55,938 bases of DNA, from contig SDOA01000012.1 of assembly GCA_004524595.1 (NCBI GenBank), forward strand, positions 1 through 55,938, written 5' to 3'. Source of the DNA: Candidatus Thorarchaeota archaeon. GTDB taxonomy: Archaea; Asgardarchaeota; Thorarchaeia; Thorarchaeales; Thorarchaeaceae. The stretch's first letter is position 1. Every line of letters begins with the position of its first letter. The notes below the pieces were generated by a model. That model did not search any database. It was not told the origin of the DNA and saw only the letters and a list, made by a program, of their open reading frames with translations. The position numbers and the translations under genes were made by a program. This document shows, one piece after another, positions 43,168 to 50,851 of this stretch.

Positions 43168-45618
43168 ATGTCAAGTTCGTGGGTGTTAAAGACTAGACAG
43201 GGAAGTGAGGCTGGAAAAGAGATTCTATTAAGAGAAGCTCTGGCTACTCATATGCGTAGTACTCGGGATAGGCAACTCTTTGCTGAATTATTACGAGAAA
43301 CTCAACCTATTGAGGATGTGTTCTCATTCTTTGCATCATTCTATCTACATAGCTATCAAGGAGTGAGATTACTGAATGCTAACGATGCTCCTCAATTGAC
43401 AACTGAAGGGACTGATGAATTAGGTCAAGAGGAACGTCGGCAACTAGAGCTTGAAATACGACAGATTTTTGATGACAAACAACGCGAGGAGATTGACACA
43501 GCTCGAATTACTAGTGAGTTGATTATTAGACTCTGCAATGAGTTAGCATCTAAGGATCCATCCTCTCCTGAATTGAAAGAACAGATTATCATTCTCGTCA
43601 AAGAATATTTGAGGAAGATACCCTCAGAATACACACCCAATCATGACATTGATATAATCCTCGAGGTAACAGGATGGGGGCAAGAATGGCGTGGTGATCT
43701 TTATACCAAAGCCTCTGGATTAAAAGAAAGTTCTCTTTCATTAAGAGAGGAATTGCTTCGTGACCATCCTTCTGAGGTTCCAGAAACTACCATTCTAAAA
43801 ATGGGATTAGAGAATATTTTTGGGAGGATTGAATATGCAAAGGGACGGCTTGTTGATGCACTAGTTCCTATAAAAAATTGGGCTGCTATTGCATCTGCAA
43901 TTATTGAGCGATTTTGTAAAGATGCCACCGCCCTTGACAGCATGAGAAATGCACACAAAATTAGACTCGAGCTTCTCGAAGTAATTGAGGAGAACTATGA
44001 CATTCCAACAACTATAGATGATTTTGAGAAACGTCTAGGTGAGAGAATTGTAGACCCAATAGCTTCCATCCTTGCTTCTAATCCATTAATAATAATTGAC
44101 ACTTTATCACATCTTTGCCATATCAACGTAGATGACCTCAAAGCACAGCTCCGTAGAAAAGGGATTGACGATCCTACGGTCATCACATCGGGACTAAAAT
44201 CTCTGACTAGTGTTGTAGAAGATTCTCCTTCTGGACCACAAGTCGGTAAAGATGAGATGGAGATGCTCGAACGTTCTCTTAAGACTCTTGAGAAAATAGA
44301 AAATACACTTGAACGACCTGTCAAAGGACTCCTGCGGTCCAAAGGTCTCCGTACTTCGGAGCTCGATAAAATCACAGTAGATCTTTTAATGAAAGATAGA
44401 ACGACTTTGGTTGGAATTGAGTTGGAAGTTCTTTCTGAACTTGAGAAAAAGATGCGGGTTCCACCTCCAGAAGAAGTCAAGAGACTTATGGAGATTCGAG
44501 ACCAAATTAAGACTGGTGCACTTAGTTCTCTTGGAATCTCATCAGCAAAGGACTTTAGTCAACAACGTGTCGAGGAAGAAACCATTGCTTCAATTCAGAT
44601 GGATGTCGTCTGGCATTTCACAACTGGTATCCTGACTAATCTTACACGAGTGGTTGAATCTTATATTAGATCAAAACAAGATTTACTTCGTATAAAGGCA
44701 CTTCTGAAGAGCATCTATGAAGATACAGATACCACGTTGCAATTTCTGCGAGAGGAGATTCTTATTGACTTAGCTTCGATGCGAATTTACGAGATGAAGA
44801 TAGTTCATCCTGAATTAGATGCGAGTACAATCTGTGCTTGGATGCACGCTCGATTATCAAGTAAAGATATGATGGCAGCAAAGAAAGATCTGGAGACTAC
44901 TCCAAGTCCAGTTTTTGAAGGAATTATGGACAAGTCACTTGATATGGAAAACTTGGAATTTGACAATTACGGTATTGCTTTTGATATAATGCAAAGATTT
45001 CTGAAAAAAGAACGTCTTGAGAAACTAGCTAAAGAAGAGTATGCCTTTGAAGTAAAGCAAAAGGAACAGAAAGCTATCGATTCAAGGCGCGAAGGTATAG
45101 ATGTCCTAATGTATCTACACAACAAATCTACAACTGTATTCAGAGCGATAAGTAGAGTTGGAACAAAGGGCTTAGAGTGGACCCCCAGTGATACAACCAA
45201 GTGCGCAAACCTGTTGGCCTACTATATCAAGACCAATAGAAGACGCCCCATATGTTCTGCTTGTGGTACAGTTCCGATAGACAGCAAATGTGATCAACAC
45301 GGTAAGAATTTCATAAAGGAAGCAACCGATATGGACAATCTTGCAGTCTTCATCATGCGTGGAATTTACGAAATTAAGGATGGCTTAGTTGGTACTGGAA
45401 AGGGGGCAGAACCAATGCCTTGGGATAAAGCAAAATCCACTATTGAACGAGAGATTGGAATGCTAAAGCGTAAGGGTAAATTGACATCTAAGACCAATTT
45501 GAAAGAACTCTTGCCCGGTGAGATTAATTACATAGTTGGTCCTGCTATGTGCACAATTATTGGTCAATACTTTAATGAGTCATTAGTGTATGCAGCTAGA
45601 CGTGCTGATATTGCATAG
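43168..45618 (+). CDS. Large helical protein of unknown function (second of a two-gene unit) with zinc-finger-like motif
   Basis: 816 residues. The ribosome-binding site GAGGTGAT overlaps the end of the preceding gene, so translation is probably coupled. Mostly helical, charged and soluble, with repeated leucine-rich stretches (for example LEEVIEENYD, LERSLKTLEKIENTLERP). Near the C-terminus Cys696, Cys699, Cys708 and His711 (CSACGTVPIDSKCDQHG) form a possible zinc knuckle, followed by an arginine/lysine-rich part and a final helical region. I do not recognise the family. Its size and pairing with an equally large helical partner suggest a structural or scaffolding complex; that is inference. 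Confidence 0.75.
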   Translation: MSSSWVLKTRQGSEAGKEILLREALATHMRSTRDRQLFAELLRETQPIEDVFSFFASFYLHSYQGVRLLNANDAPQLTTEGTDELGQEERRQLELEIRQIFDDKQREEIDTARITSELIIRLCNELASKDPSSPELKEQIIILVKEYLRKIPSEYTPNHDIDIILEVTGWGQEWRGDLYTKASGLKESSLSLREELLRDHPSEVPETTILKMGLENIFGRIEYAKGRLVDALVPIKNWAAIASAIIERFCKDATALDSMRNAHKIRLELLEVIEENYDIPTTIDDFEKRLGERIVDPIASILASNPLIIIDTLSHLCHINVDDLKAQLRRKGIDDPTVITSGLKSLTSVVEDSPSGPQVGKDEMEMLERSLKTLEKIENTLERPVKGLLRSKGLRTSELDKITVDLLMKDRTTLVGIELEVLSELEKKMRVPPPEEVKRLMEIRDQIKTGALSSLGISSAKDFSQQRVEEETIASIQMDVVWHFTTGILTNLTRVVESYIRSKQDLLRIKALLKSIYEDTDTTLQFLREEILIDLASMRIYEMKIVHPELDASTICAWMHARLSSKDMMAAKKDLETTPSPVFEGIMDKSLDMENLEFDNYGIAFDIMQRFLKKERLEKLAKEEYAFEVKQKEQKAIDSRREGIDVLMYLHNKSTTVFRAISRVGTKGLEWTPSDTTKCANLLAYYIKTNRRRPICSACGTVPIDSKCDQHGKNFIKEATDMDNLAVFIMRGIYEIKDGLVGTGKGAEPMPWDKAKSTIEREIGMLKRKGKLTSKTNLKELLPGEINYIVGPAMCTIIGQYFNESLVYAARRADIA

Positions 45619-45626
45619 CCGCAATG

Positions 45627-45947
45627 TTATTGATTTAGTAAGCTTGCAGATATCCAGTCAAGATAGTTCTTTGAACCTGATTTGATATCTAAGACAATAA
45701 ACTCAGGAAGCTCATATGGATGGTTTTCGATTATTGCATTCTTTAAAATATCTTCAAACTTAGCCTCTGTCTTTATTAGAAGAATCGACTCTGAATCCAT
45801 AATTATCTCTTTTTTCCAATAATAGGCGCTTTTTACTCCTGGAATAATATTGACACATGCGCATACCTGTTTATCAAGGAGAATACGTGCTAATTGATGA
45901 CTCTCTGATTCTGAACATGTTGTCAATGCGATTATGTATTCCTTCAT
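45627..45947 (-). CDS. cutA: CutA-family protein
   Basis: 106 residues, the usual length of the trimeric CutA fold. Motifs: TTCSESESHQLARILL, CACVNIIPGVKSAYYWKKEI (near 29-48, the most conserved stretch), LLIKTEAKFEDI and HPYELPEFI. Once linked with divalent cation tolerance; the molecular role is unclear. ATG at 45947 with a TATA box centred 26 bases upstream, so the mRNA is probably leaderless. Confidence 0.93.
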   Translation of the reverse strand: MKEYIIALTTCSESESHQLARILLDKQVCACVNIIPGVKSAYYWKKEIIMDSESILLIKTEAKFEDILKNAIIENHPYELPEFIVLDIKSGSKNYLDWISASLLNQ

Positions 45948-45967
45948 AGTATCTAGGTTACAATTCT

Positions 45968-45978
45968 TAATATATATC
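45968..45978 (-). promoter_or_regulatory. TATA box of cutA (leaderless)
   Basis: On the minus strand the sequence GGCGATATATATTAAG has a BRE-like GGCGA next to a TATA box centred at about 45973, 26 bases from the cutA ATG. This is the spacing of a leaderless archaeal transcript. Confidence 0.55.
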
Positions 45979-46012
45979 GCCTTCCTTTTGAAATCTATCC
46001 GAAACGAAGGTC

Positions 46013-46020
46013 ATTTATAC
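46013..46020 (+). promoter_or_regulatory. Probable TATA box of the dapA-fae operon
   Basis: ATTTATAC on the plus strand is centred about 34 bases before the GTG at 46051. A small dyad, ACCGA-CCTGT-TCGGT (46019-46033), follows and overlaps the region where transcription would start. The alternative is that the stronger TATA at 45968-45978 works in both directions. Confidence 0.4.
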
Positions 46021-46050
46021 CGACCTGTTCGGTCAAAGGTTGGTGATTCT

Positions 46051-47448
46051 GTGGGAAAATTCATTCCTCAAGGTGTGATGCCTGCTCTCGTTACACCCTT
46101 CACAAGAGATGGTGATATCAACGAGGAAGGCTTCAGACAGGTTATCGAATATACAATAGGCAAGGGAGTTACTGGTGTAGTGCCAGCAGGTACTACCGGA
46201 GAATTCTCTTACATGAGAACAGAAGAACGCAAGAAACTCTTGAAATTGACAGTGGAATGTGTCAACGGACGTGTTCCTATTATTGCAGGTACTGGTCAAC
46301 ACAGTACTCGTGCAACTGTTGAACTGACGAGGTATGCAGCTAATGTAGGTTGTGATGCTGCACTTGTGATTTCACCTTACTATCTTCGACCTGCAGATAA
46401 GGGCTATTATGATCATTATGCCACTGTAGCTACAAAGGGAGACCTACCAATCATTTTGTACAATCTTCCGCAATGTACTCTCGGGGTTCTTAACTCAAAT
46501 GTCGTTGAGGATTTAGCAGAGTTGGATACAGTTGTTGGTATCAAGGATAGCAGTGGTAATGTGCCGTACATGCTAGAACTAATACAGAAGCTCAAAGGGA
46601 AAATCGAAGTCCTCTGTGGTGCTGATGAGTGTTTCCTTTCATCCATCGTAGCTGGCTCAAATGCTGCTATCATGGCTTCTGCAAATGTTATTCCCCATAT
46701 CTGGCTTGAAGTCATGAAACTTGCAAAAGAAGGAAATCTTGAAAAAGCTGCAGAATTACAACGAGAGGCTCAGACTTTTGCTAGGATGGCACTGAAGTAT
46801 GGTGCAGCACCTCCAATCAAAGCTGCTTTGAGGATGATAGGTATTGATGCTGGGAGGAGTCGCATGCCTCTAAATACTGGCGGGACACTTACTCCTGAAG
46901 TTAAAGATGAGATTAGAATAGAACTTGAGAAACTAGGTTTAATTGATAAGAAAGTTCATGAACCTATACAGAAGGATATCAACATTGTCGAAGTGCTTGA
47001 GAATCAAGGCATCATTCTTGGACACTCTGCTAATCTTTTGACAGGTCAAGCTTCGAACGATATTGTATCTGTTGGTATTGCTGCAGGACCAAAAAGTGGA
47101 TCTATTGGCAAGGCATTTGTAAAACTACTTACTATGCCTAAGATTGGTCGTGAAGCATTGACGGTGATCTTGGAACCGAATCTAGCAGTAAAACCTAGTA
47201 GTTTAATGCTTCCGACTCGTAAGATCAAATCGATGCGACAGGCATCATTGTTCTATGGACCTGTTCAATCAGGAGCTGCAAAAGCAATTGCAACTTTTCT
47301 TGAAGTTGGTAAGATACCAAAGAAATCACTGAATCAAGATGTCATTATTATGGCATTGGATATTAATCTAGATTCCCGAGACCGTAGAGCGGTTAATGCT
47401 GCGACTCAAGAAGTTGTGGAACGAGCTCTCAAAGGAATTTGGAGGTGA
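46051..47448 (+). CDS. DapA-family pyruvate aldolase fused to a Fae-like domain (paralogue 1)
   Basis: 465 residues from GTG 46051, set by GGTGAT just upstream; the frame stays open to 45934 but that part overlaps cutA and its promoter. Domain 1 (about 1-300) is a class I aldolase of the DHDPS/NAL family: GTTGE (Thr48, Thr49), LYNLP (Tyr137) and VVGIKDSSG (Lys165, Schiff base). The position of DHDPS Arg138 is Cys142, so it is not an ordinary dihydrodipicolinate synthase. Domain 2 (about 311-463) matches formaldehyde-activating enzyme: EPNLAVKPSSLMLP and YGPVQSGAAKAI are well kept, but the catalytic His position in the AHxDL motif is Ser340 and the C-terminal tail is shortened. The next gene is its paralogue. 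Confidence 0.88.
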   Translation: MGKFIPQGVMPALVTPFTRDGDINEEGFRQVIEYTIGKGVTGVVPAGTTGEFSYMRTEERKKLLKLTVECVNGRVPIIAGTGQHSTRATVELTRYAANVGCDAALVISPYYLRPADKGYYDHYATVATKGDLPIILYNLPQCTLGVLNSNVVEDLAELDTVVGIKDSSGNVPYMLELIQKLKGKIEVLCGADECFLSSIVAGSNAAIMASANVIPHIWLEVMKLAKEGNLEKAAELQREAQTFARMALKYGAAPPIKAALRMIGIDAGRSRMPLNTGGTLTPEVKDEIRIELEKLGLIDKKVHEPIQKDINIVEVLENQGIILGHSANLLTGQASNDIVSVGIAAGPKSGSIGKAFVKLLTMPKIGREALTVILEPNLAVKPSSLMLPTRKIKSMRQASLFYGPVQSGAAKAIATFLEVGKIPKKSLNQDVIIMALDINLDSRDRRAVNAATQEVVERALKGIWR

Positions 47449-47453
47449 AATGA

Positions 47454-48932
47454 ATGTCAGATGTAAAATTTCGTTTTCAAGGTGTATATCCTGCCCTAGT
47501 TACACCCTTTACAGAGAAAGGCATCAATGAGAAACAGTATCGAAAATTGATAGACTATGTGATTAAAGCTGGTGCTACTGGGATTGTTCCATGTGGGACC
47601 ACAGGAGAATTCACGAGCATGAAATTTGAAGAGAAAGTCGAAGCGATAAAGATTGCTTGTGAAGTTGCAAAGGGTAGAGTACCAGTTCTTGCTGGTACTG
47701 GCGCATCATACACAGGAGATGCGATCAAACTAACGCGTCGTGCTGCTGAGTTGGGTGCTGCTGCTGCGCTTGTTGTATCACCCTACTTCCTAAAGCCCAG
47801 TGCAAAAGAGATCTATGAGCATTTTGAAAGGATTGCCAATAACAGTGACATTCCTCTCTTCATCTACAATATTCCGCAGGTGACTGGTGTTCCACTGCAT
47901 TGGACCATGATTGACGGTCTGCGAGAAATCGACGGTATTGTAGGTCTCAAGGACTCTAGCGGAGACCTCATCAATTTGACAACAATCCTTGTACGGAGAC
48001 CAGAGAACTTTCAAGTTGTCATTGGTCATGATGAAGTTGCTCTTCCAGCTCTAGCGTCCGGATGTGATGGCGCTATTTTGGCAAGTGCTAATGTCTTTCC
48101 TGATCGGTATATCAAGATGCAATCAGCATTAGCAAGTGGTGACTTGAAAGAGGCTCGTATTATTCAACGCAGCATCCAGAAAACCGTCCGTATCTTTGTA
48201 AACAGTGGTGGCGGAATGGCTGTCAAAGCTGCATTGAACATGATTGGTGTTCCTGTAGGTGATGCCCGACTACCTCTACATGTTAGTGATTCTCTTGGTT
48301 ATGGTAACCTCGACGAGCTTCGGTGTTGCCTTGAGGATCTTCAAATGATTCCAAGAGGTTCTGTTGTCTTCAAGATGGGCAATAGGTCAATTGAAGCAGA
48401 GAACTACCCGAAGGCTGTAGGAATGGTTCCTAACGTTGTAGAAGATCTCACTCTTCTTCATGGAGAAGCCCTCTTTGGATCCAATACAGAAGTGGCACAT
48501 GTGGACTTGGTCTTAGGAATAAAGGATGGTCCAATGAGCGAAGCACTAGCATGTGCTGGTAAGATAGTAGATGATACACATCCCTCAAATATCATTAAGG
48601 ATTTGGAACTTACCACGGTTTTTGCTCCTACTGTTACAATTACTTCTGAGAGCCATAAAAAGATGGTTTATGAGGTTGCTCAGAAAGCTGTTGTTGACGC
48701 TGTGAAACGGACTATCACAGACATGGTCATTCCAGATGAATTGGTGCAAGACCTGATTCTTGCTGTAAACGTGTTTGTGCATCCTAGCGCTGCAAATCCA
48801 AAGCGTGTTCATATCAATAATTTCATTGCAACAAGACATGCAATTCGACGAGCAATTGAAGGTCGACAAACAGTAGATGAAATCATTGCTCAGAAGGACT
48901 CAGCTCGGCATCCATTTGCATACAATCCCTAG
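47454..48932 (+). CDS. DapA-family pyruvate aldolase fused to a Fae-like domain (paralogue 2)
   Basis: 492 residues, ATG with GGAGGTGA just upstream overlapping the previous stop. Domain 1 (about 1-300): GTTGE (Thr49, Thr50), IYNIP (Tyr138), IVGLKDSSG (Lys166, Schiff base); Val143 stands where DHDPS has Arg138. Domain 2 (about 335-492) is Fae-like: GEALFGSNTEVAHVDLVLG keeps the catalytic His (His349), and the C-terminus with NNFIATRHAIRRAIEGR and KDSARHPFAYNP matches Fae. It lacks the PNLPxKPxTL loop (after FAP it goes straight to TVTITSES) and the FGPAQ phrase is VYEVAQ. The losses are complementary to those of paralogue 1. Fae joins formaldehyde to tetrahydromethanopterin. Confidence 0.9.
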   Translation: MSDVKFRFQGVYPALVTPFTEKGINEKQYRKLIDYVIKAGATGIVPCGTTGEFTSMKFEEKVEAIKIACEVAKGRVPVLAGTGASYTGDAIKLTRRAAELGAAAALVVSPYFLKPSAKEIYEHFERIANNSDIPLFIYNIPQVTGVPLHWTMIDGLREIDGIVGLKDSSGDLINLTTILVRRPENFQVVIGHDEVALPALASGCDGAILASANVFPDRYIKMQSALASGDLKEARIIQRSIQKTVRIFVNSGGGMAVKAALNMIGVPVGDARLPLHVSDSLGYGNLDELRCCLEDLQMIPRGSVVFKMGNRSIEAENYPKAVGMVPNVVEDLTLLHGEALFGSNTEVAHVDLVLGIKDGPMSEALACAGKIVDDTHPSNIIKDLELTTVFAPTVTITSESHKKMVYEVAQKAVVDAVKRTITDMVIPDELVQDLILAVNVFVHPSAANPKRVHINNFIATRHAIRRAIEGRQTVDEIIAQKDSARHPFAYNP

Positions 48933-48950
48933 GTGGTAACTCCAATATAT

Positions 48951-48992
48951 GATGCGGAGTTTCTCTGCCGCATCGATTCTTTCTTTTTTCCG
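48951..48992 (+). terminator. Terminator of the dapA-fae operon
   Basis: GATGCGG (48951-48957) and CCGCATC (48968-48974) form a 7-bp stem with a 10-base loop, followed by a T-rich tract (gattctttcttttttcc). Confidence 0.75.
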
Positions 48993-49155
48993 ATTGTGTC
49001 ATCGGACTATTGGCCATTTGTTAAGAATGATAAATCAGATATAATACGAATCACTACTGAAAACAAAAGCTGCGAAAATTGATAATTTTGCCAATGCTAG
49101 AATCAAGCTAGACGCCCTCTAGATTCATTCTACAGATTTTTTTCATCTGGTTTTT

Positions 49156-49165
49156 CTATATATAC
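49156..49165 (+). promoter_or_regulatory. TATA box of the 56-residue protein gene
   Basis: CTATATATAC lies about 95 bases before the ATG at 49256, predicting transcription from about 49187 and a leader of about 70 bases with GGAG close to the start. The rest of the 323-base gap after the terminator at 48951 shows nothing else clear. Confidence 0.5.
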
Positions 49166-49255
49166 TGTTTTGTACTACATTATCATCAAGTCTTGCATCC
49201 CTCTTAGACTGTCGCGTCGCCACAAATTACCATAACATCCGTCGGAGTTTAAGCA

Positions 49256-49426
49256 ATGGCTGAAACTTACATAATCCACATTGATGATATCCCTTCACGG
49301 AAAATCCGAAAAAATATTCGTATTTTCTTAGAGGACAATGATGTAGCAATTGTAGGAGAAAGTGGGCAAAGTCTTGAAGTTATTCTAGAAAAGAATCAAC
49401 TTATAGTTGCACGTGACAAGTATTGA
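49256..49426 (+). CDS. 56-residue protein of unknown function
   Basis: Short open frame supported by GGAG nine bases before ATG, a TATA box upstream and balanced codon use (ATG GCT GAA ACT TAC...). The product is a mixed alpha/beta sequence with a basic patch (PSRKIRKNIRI) and a second half resembling a small strand-turn-strand (DVAIVGESGQSLEVILEKN). No Cys. I do not recognise it. It stands alone between the dapA-fae operon and the M20 peptidase gene. Confidence 0.6.
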   Translation: MAETYIIHIDDIPSRKIRKNIRIFLEDNDVAIVGESGQSLEVILEKNQLIVARDKY

Positions 49427-49714
49427 TGTATACACACAAATCGCGGTTAAGTAACCCAATCTCTCTCCCCACCATGCCTTACTGAAATGTAAGTTTCAGC
49501 CAACAATCAATATCTGGTGAATTACTTGTTACTATTATAATAGAGAATGGCAAATCTCAGCCTGCTCTTGGCTCGTCATCGCTATTGCTCAGCCAGGGGT
49601 AACTGCCTCATCGATTGCCACCTTATTCTAACACATTCTACCCTTATCAAATTGTTCACTAGGCATAACCTTCTTAGCAGTGGTGATTATTCTCAAGCAA
49701 GGGTGTTACCTGCT

Positions 49715-50842
49715 ATGAATGAATCTAGAGTTCTTTCCTTTCTGAAGGATTTGATTGCGACAAACTCAGAGAATCCTCCAGGCAGAGAAGACTGCGTAGC
49801 TAAGGTCATCCGAAATCATTTAGAAGCATATGGAATTTCATGCATATCTGTTGGACCAAGCAAAAGACCCAACCTGATCTTTTCCAGTCATGAAGGAGAA
49901 AAGGGAAACCTTGTTTTACACGGTCATATGGATACAGTTCCTATTGGAGACCCTAACAATTGGAAACATGATCCATTTGGTGCAGAGATTCAAGGAGGTC
50001 TTCTCTATGGTCGTGGTGCTTGTGACATGAAAGGTCCAGTTTCAGCTATTGTAGAAACTCTCATTCTTTACACTGAGGAAAAACATGAGAAGCCCCTCTT
50101 AGTTTTAACAACCTCCGACGAAGAGAGCGGATGCTCTGGAGCTGAAGAAGTAGCTAAAAGTGGCAGACTCTCAGGTGTTAAATTTGGAGTATGCGCTGAG
50201 CCTACTGACTTGCAGGTTCTGGTTGGAGAGAAAGGTATATTCTGGTTCAAAGTAATTGCAGAAGGTAAATCTGCACATGGTTCGAGACCCGAAGAAGGGA
50301 TTAATGCCATCAAAAAATGTATTGATGCAATTGAAGCTATTTCATTCAAACCATTTCCCCATGAAATAGATGAGCTTCTTGGGATTCCAACACTCAATAT
50401 TGGAATGATAGAAGGGGGTATCAAAGTTAATGTTGTTCCTGCTCATTGTGAGGCTCAACTTGATATAAGAACTGTGAAAGGACAGACTCCTGACTCTCTG
50501 ACAGATCTGATGAATGAGCGTCTTAATTCAGCAGGACTATCCGATAGAGTAAGAATCGAATATATCCATGGAAAACCAGCTGTTTCCACTGCACAGGATT
50601 CAGATATAGTCCGTGTTGCGAGTGATGAGATTAAACGAGTTCTTGGGACTTATCCTTCTTTAAGTGCAGCAACTTATGGAACTGATTGTTCAGTCCTGCA
50701 ACCTAAAGTAGGAATAACAAATGTGATCTGCGGTCCTGGTTCTATTGAACAAGCGCATCAACCTGATGAATTCATCAAATTGGAGCAACTTTTCCATTCT
50801 GTAGATATCTATTTGGGAATTGCTAGGTTTTTTGATCAATAA
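49715..50842 (+). CDS. M20-family metallopeptidase/deacylase (ArgE/DapE-like)
   Basis: About 375 residues from ATG 49715, family-normal length; the frame is open to 49547 but the extra 56 residues look noncoding. Zinc-ligand motifs: VLHGHMDTVPIG (His about 71, Asp about 73), GRGACDMKGPVSA (bridging Asp about 104), TSDEESGCSGA (catalytic Glu about 138) and CAEPTD. A dimerisation domain sits in the middle. ArgE/DapE-type enzymes remove acyl groups in arginine or lysine synthesis; which one applies is not clear. Convergent with larB, 9 bases between. Confidence 0.88.
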   Translation: MNESRVLSFLKDLIATNSENPPGREDCVAKVIRNHLEAYGISCISVGPSKRPNLIFSSHEGEKGNLVLHGHMDTVPIGDPNNWKHDPFGAEIQGGLLYGRGACDMKGPVSAIVETLILYTEEKHEKPLLVLTTSDEESGCSGAEEVAKSGRLSGVKFGVCAEPTDLQVLVGEKGIFWFKVIAEGKSAHGSRPEEGINAIKKCIDAIEAISFKPFPHEIDELLGIPTLNIGMIEGGIKVNVVPAHCEAQLDIRTVKGQTPDSLTDLMNERLNSAGLSDRVRIEYIHGKPAVSTAQDSDIVRVASDEIKRVLGTYPSLSAATYGTDCSVLQPKVGITNVICGPGSIEQAHQPDEFIKLEQLFHSVDIYLGIARFFDQ

Positions 50843-50851
50843 TACTTCTAA

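Noticed and set aside
45934..46050. N-terminal extension of the first dapA-fae gene
   Set aside because: It overlaps cutA and both promoters, and GGTGAT fixes the start at GTG 46051.
49547..49714. N-terminal extension of the M20 peptidase, or a tRNA-like fold (TGGCAA...TTGCCA)
   Set aside because: The extension is unlike any M20 protein and ATG 49715 gives the normal length; the fold lacks a T-arm motif and conserved tRNA positions.
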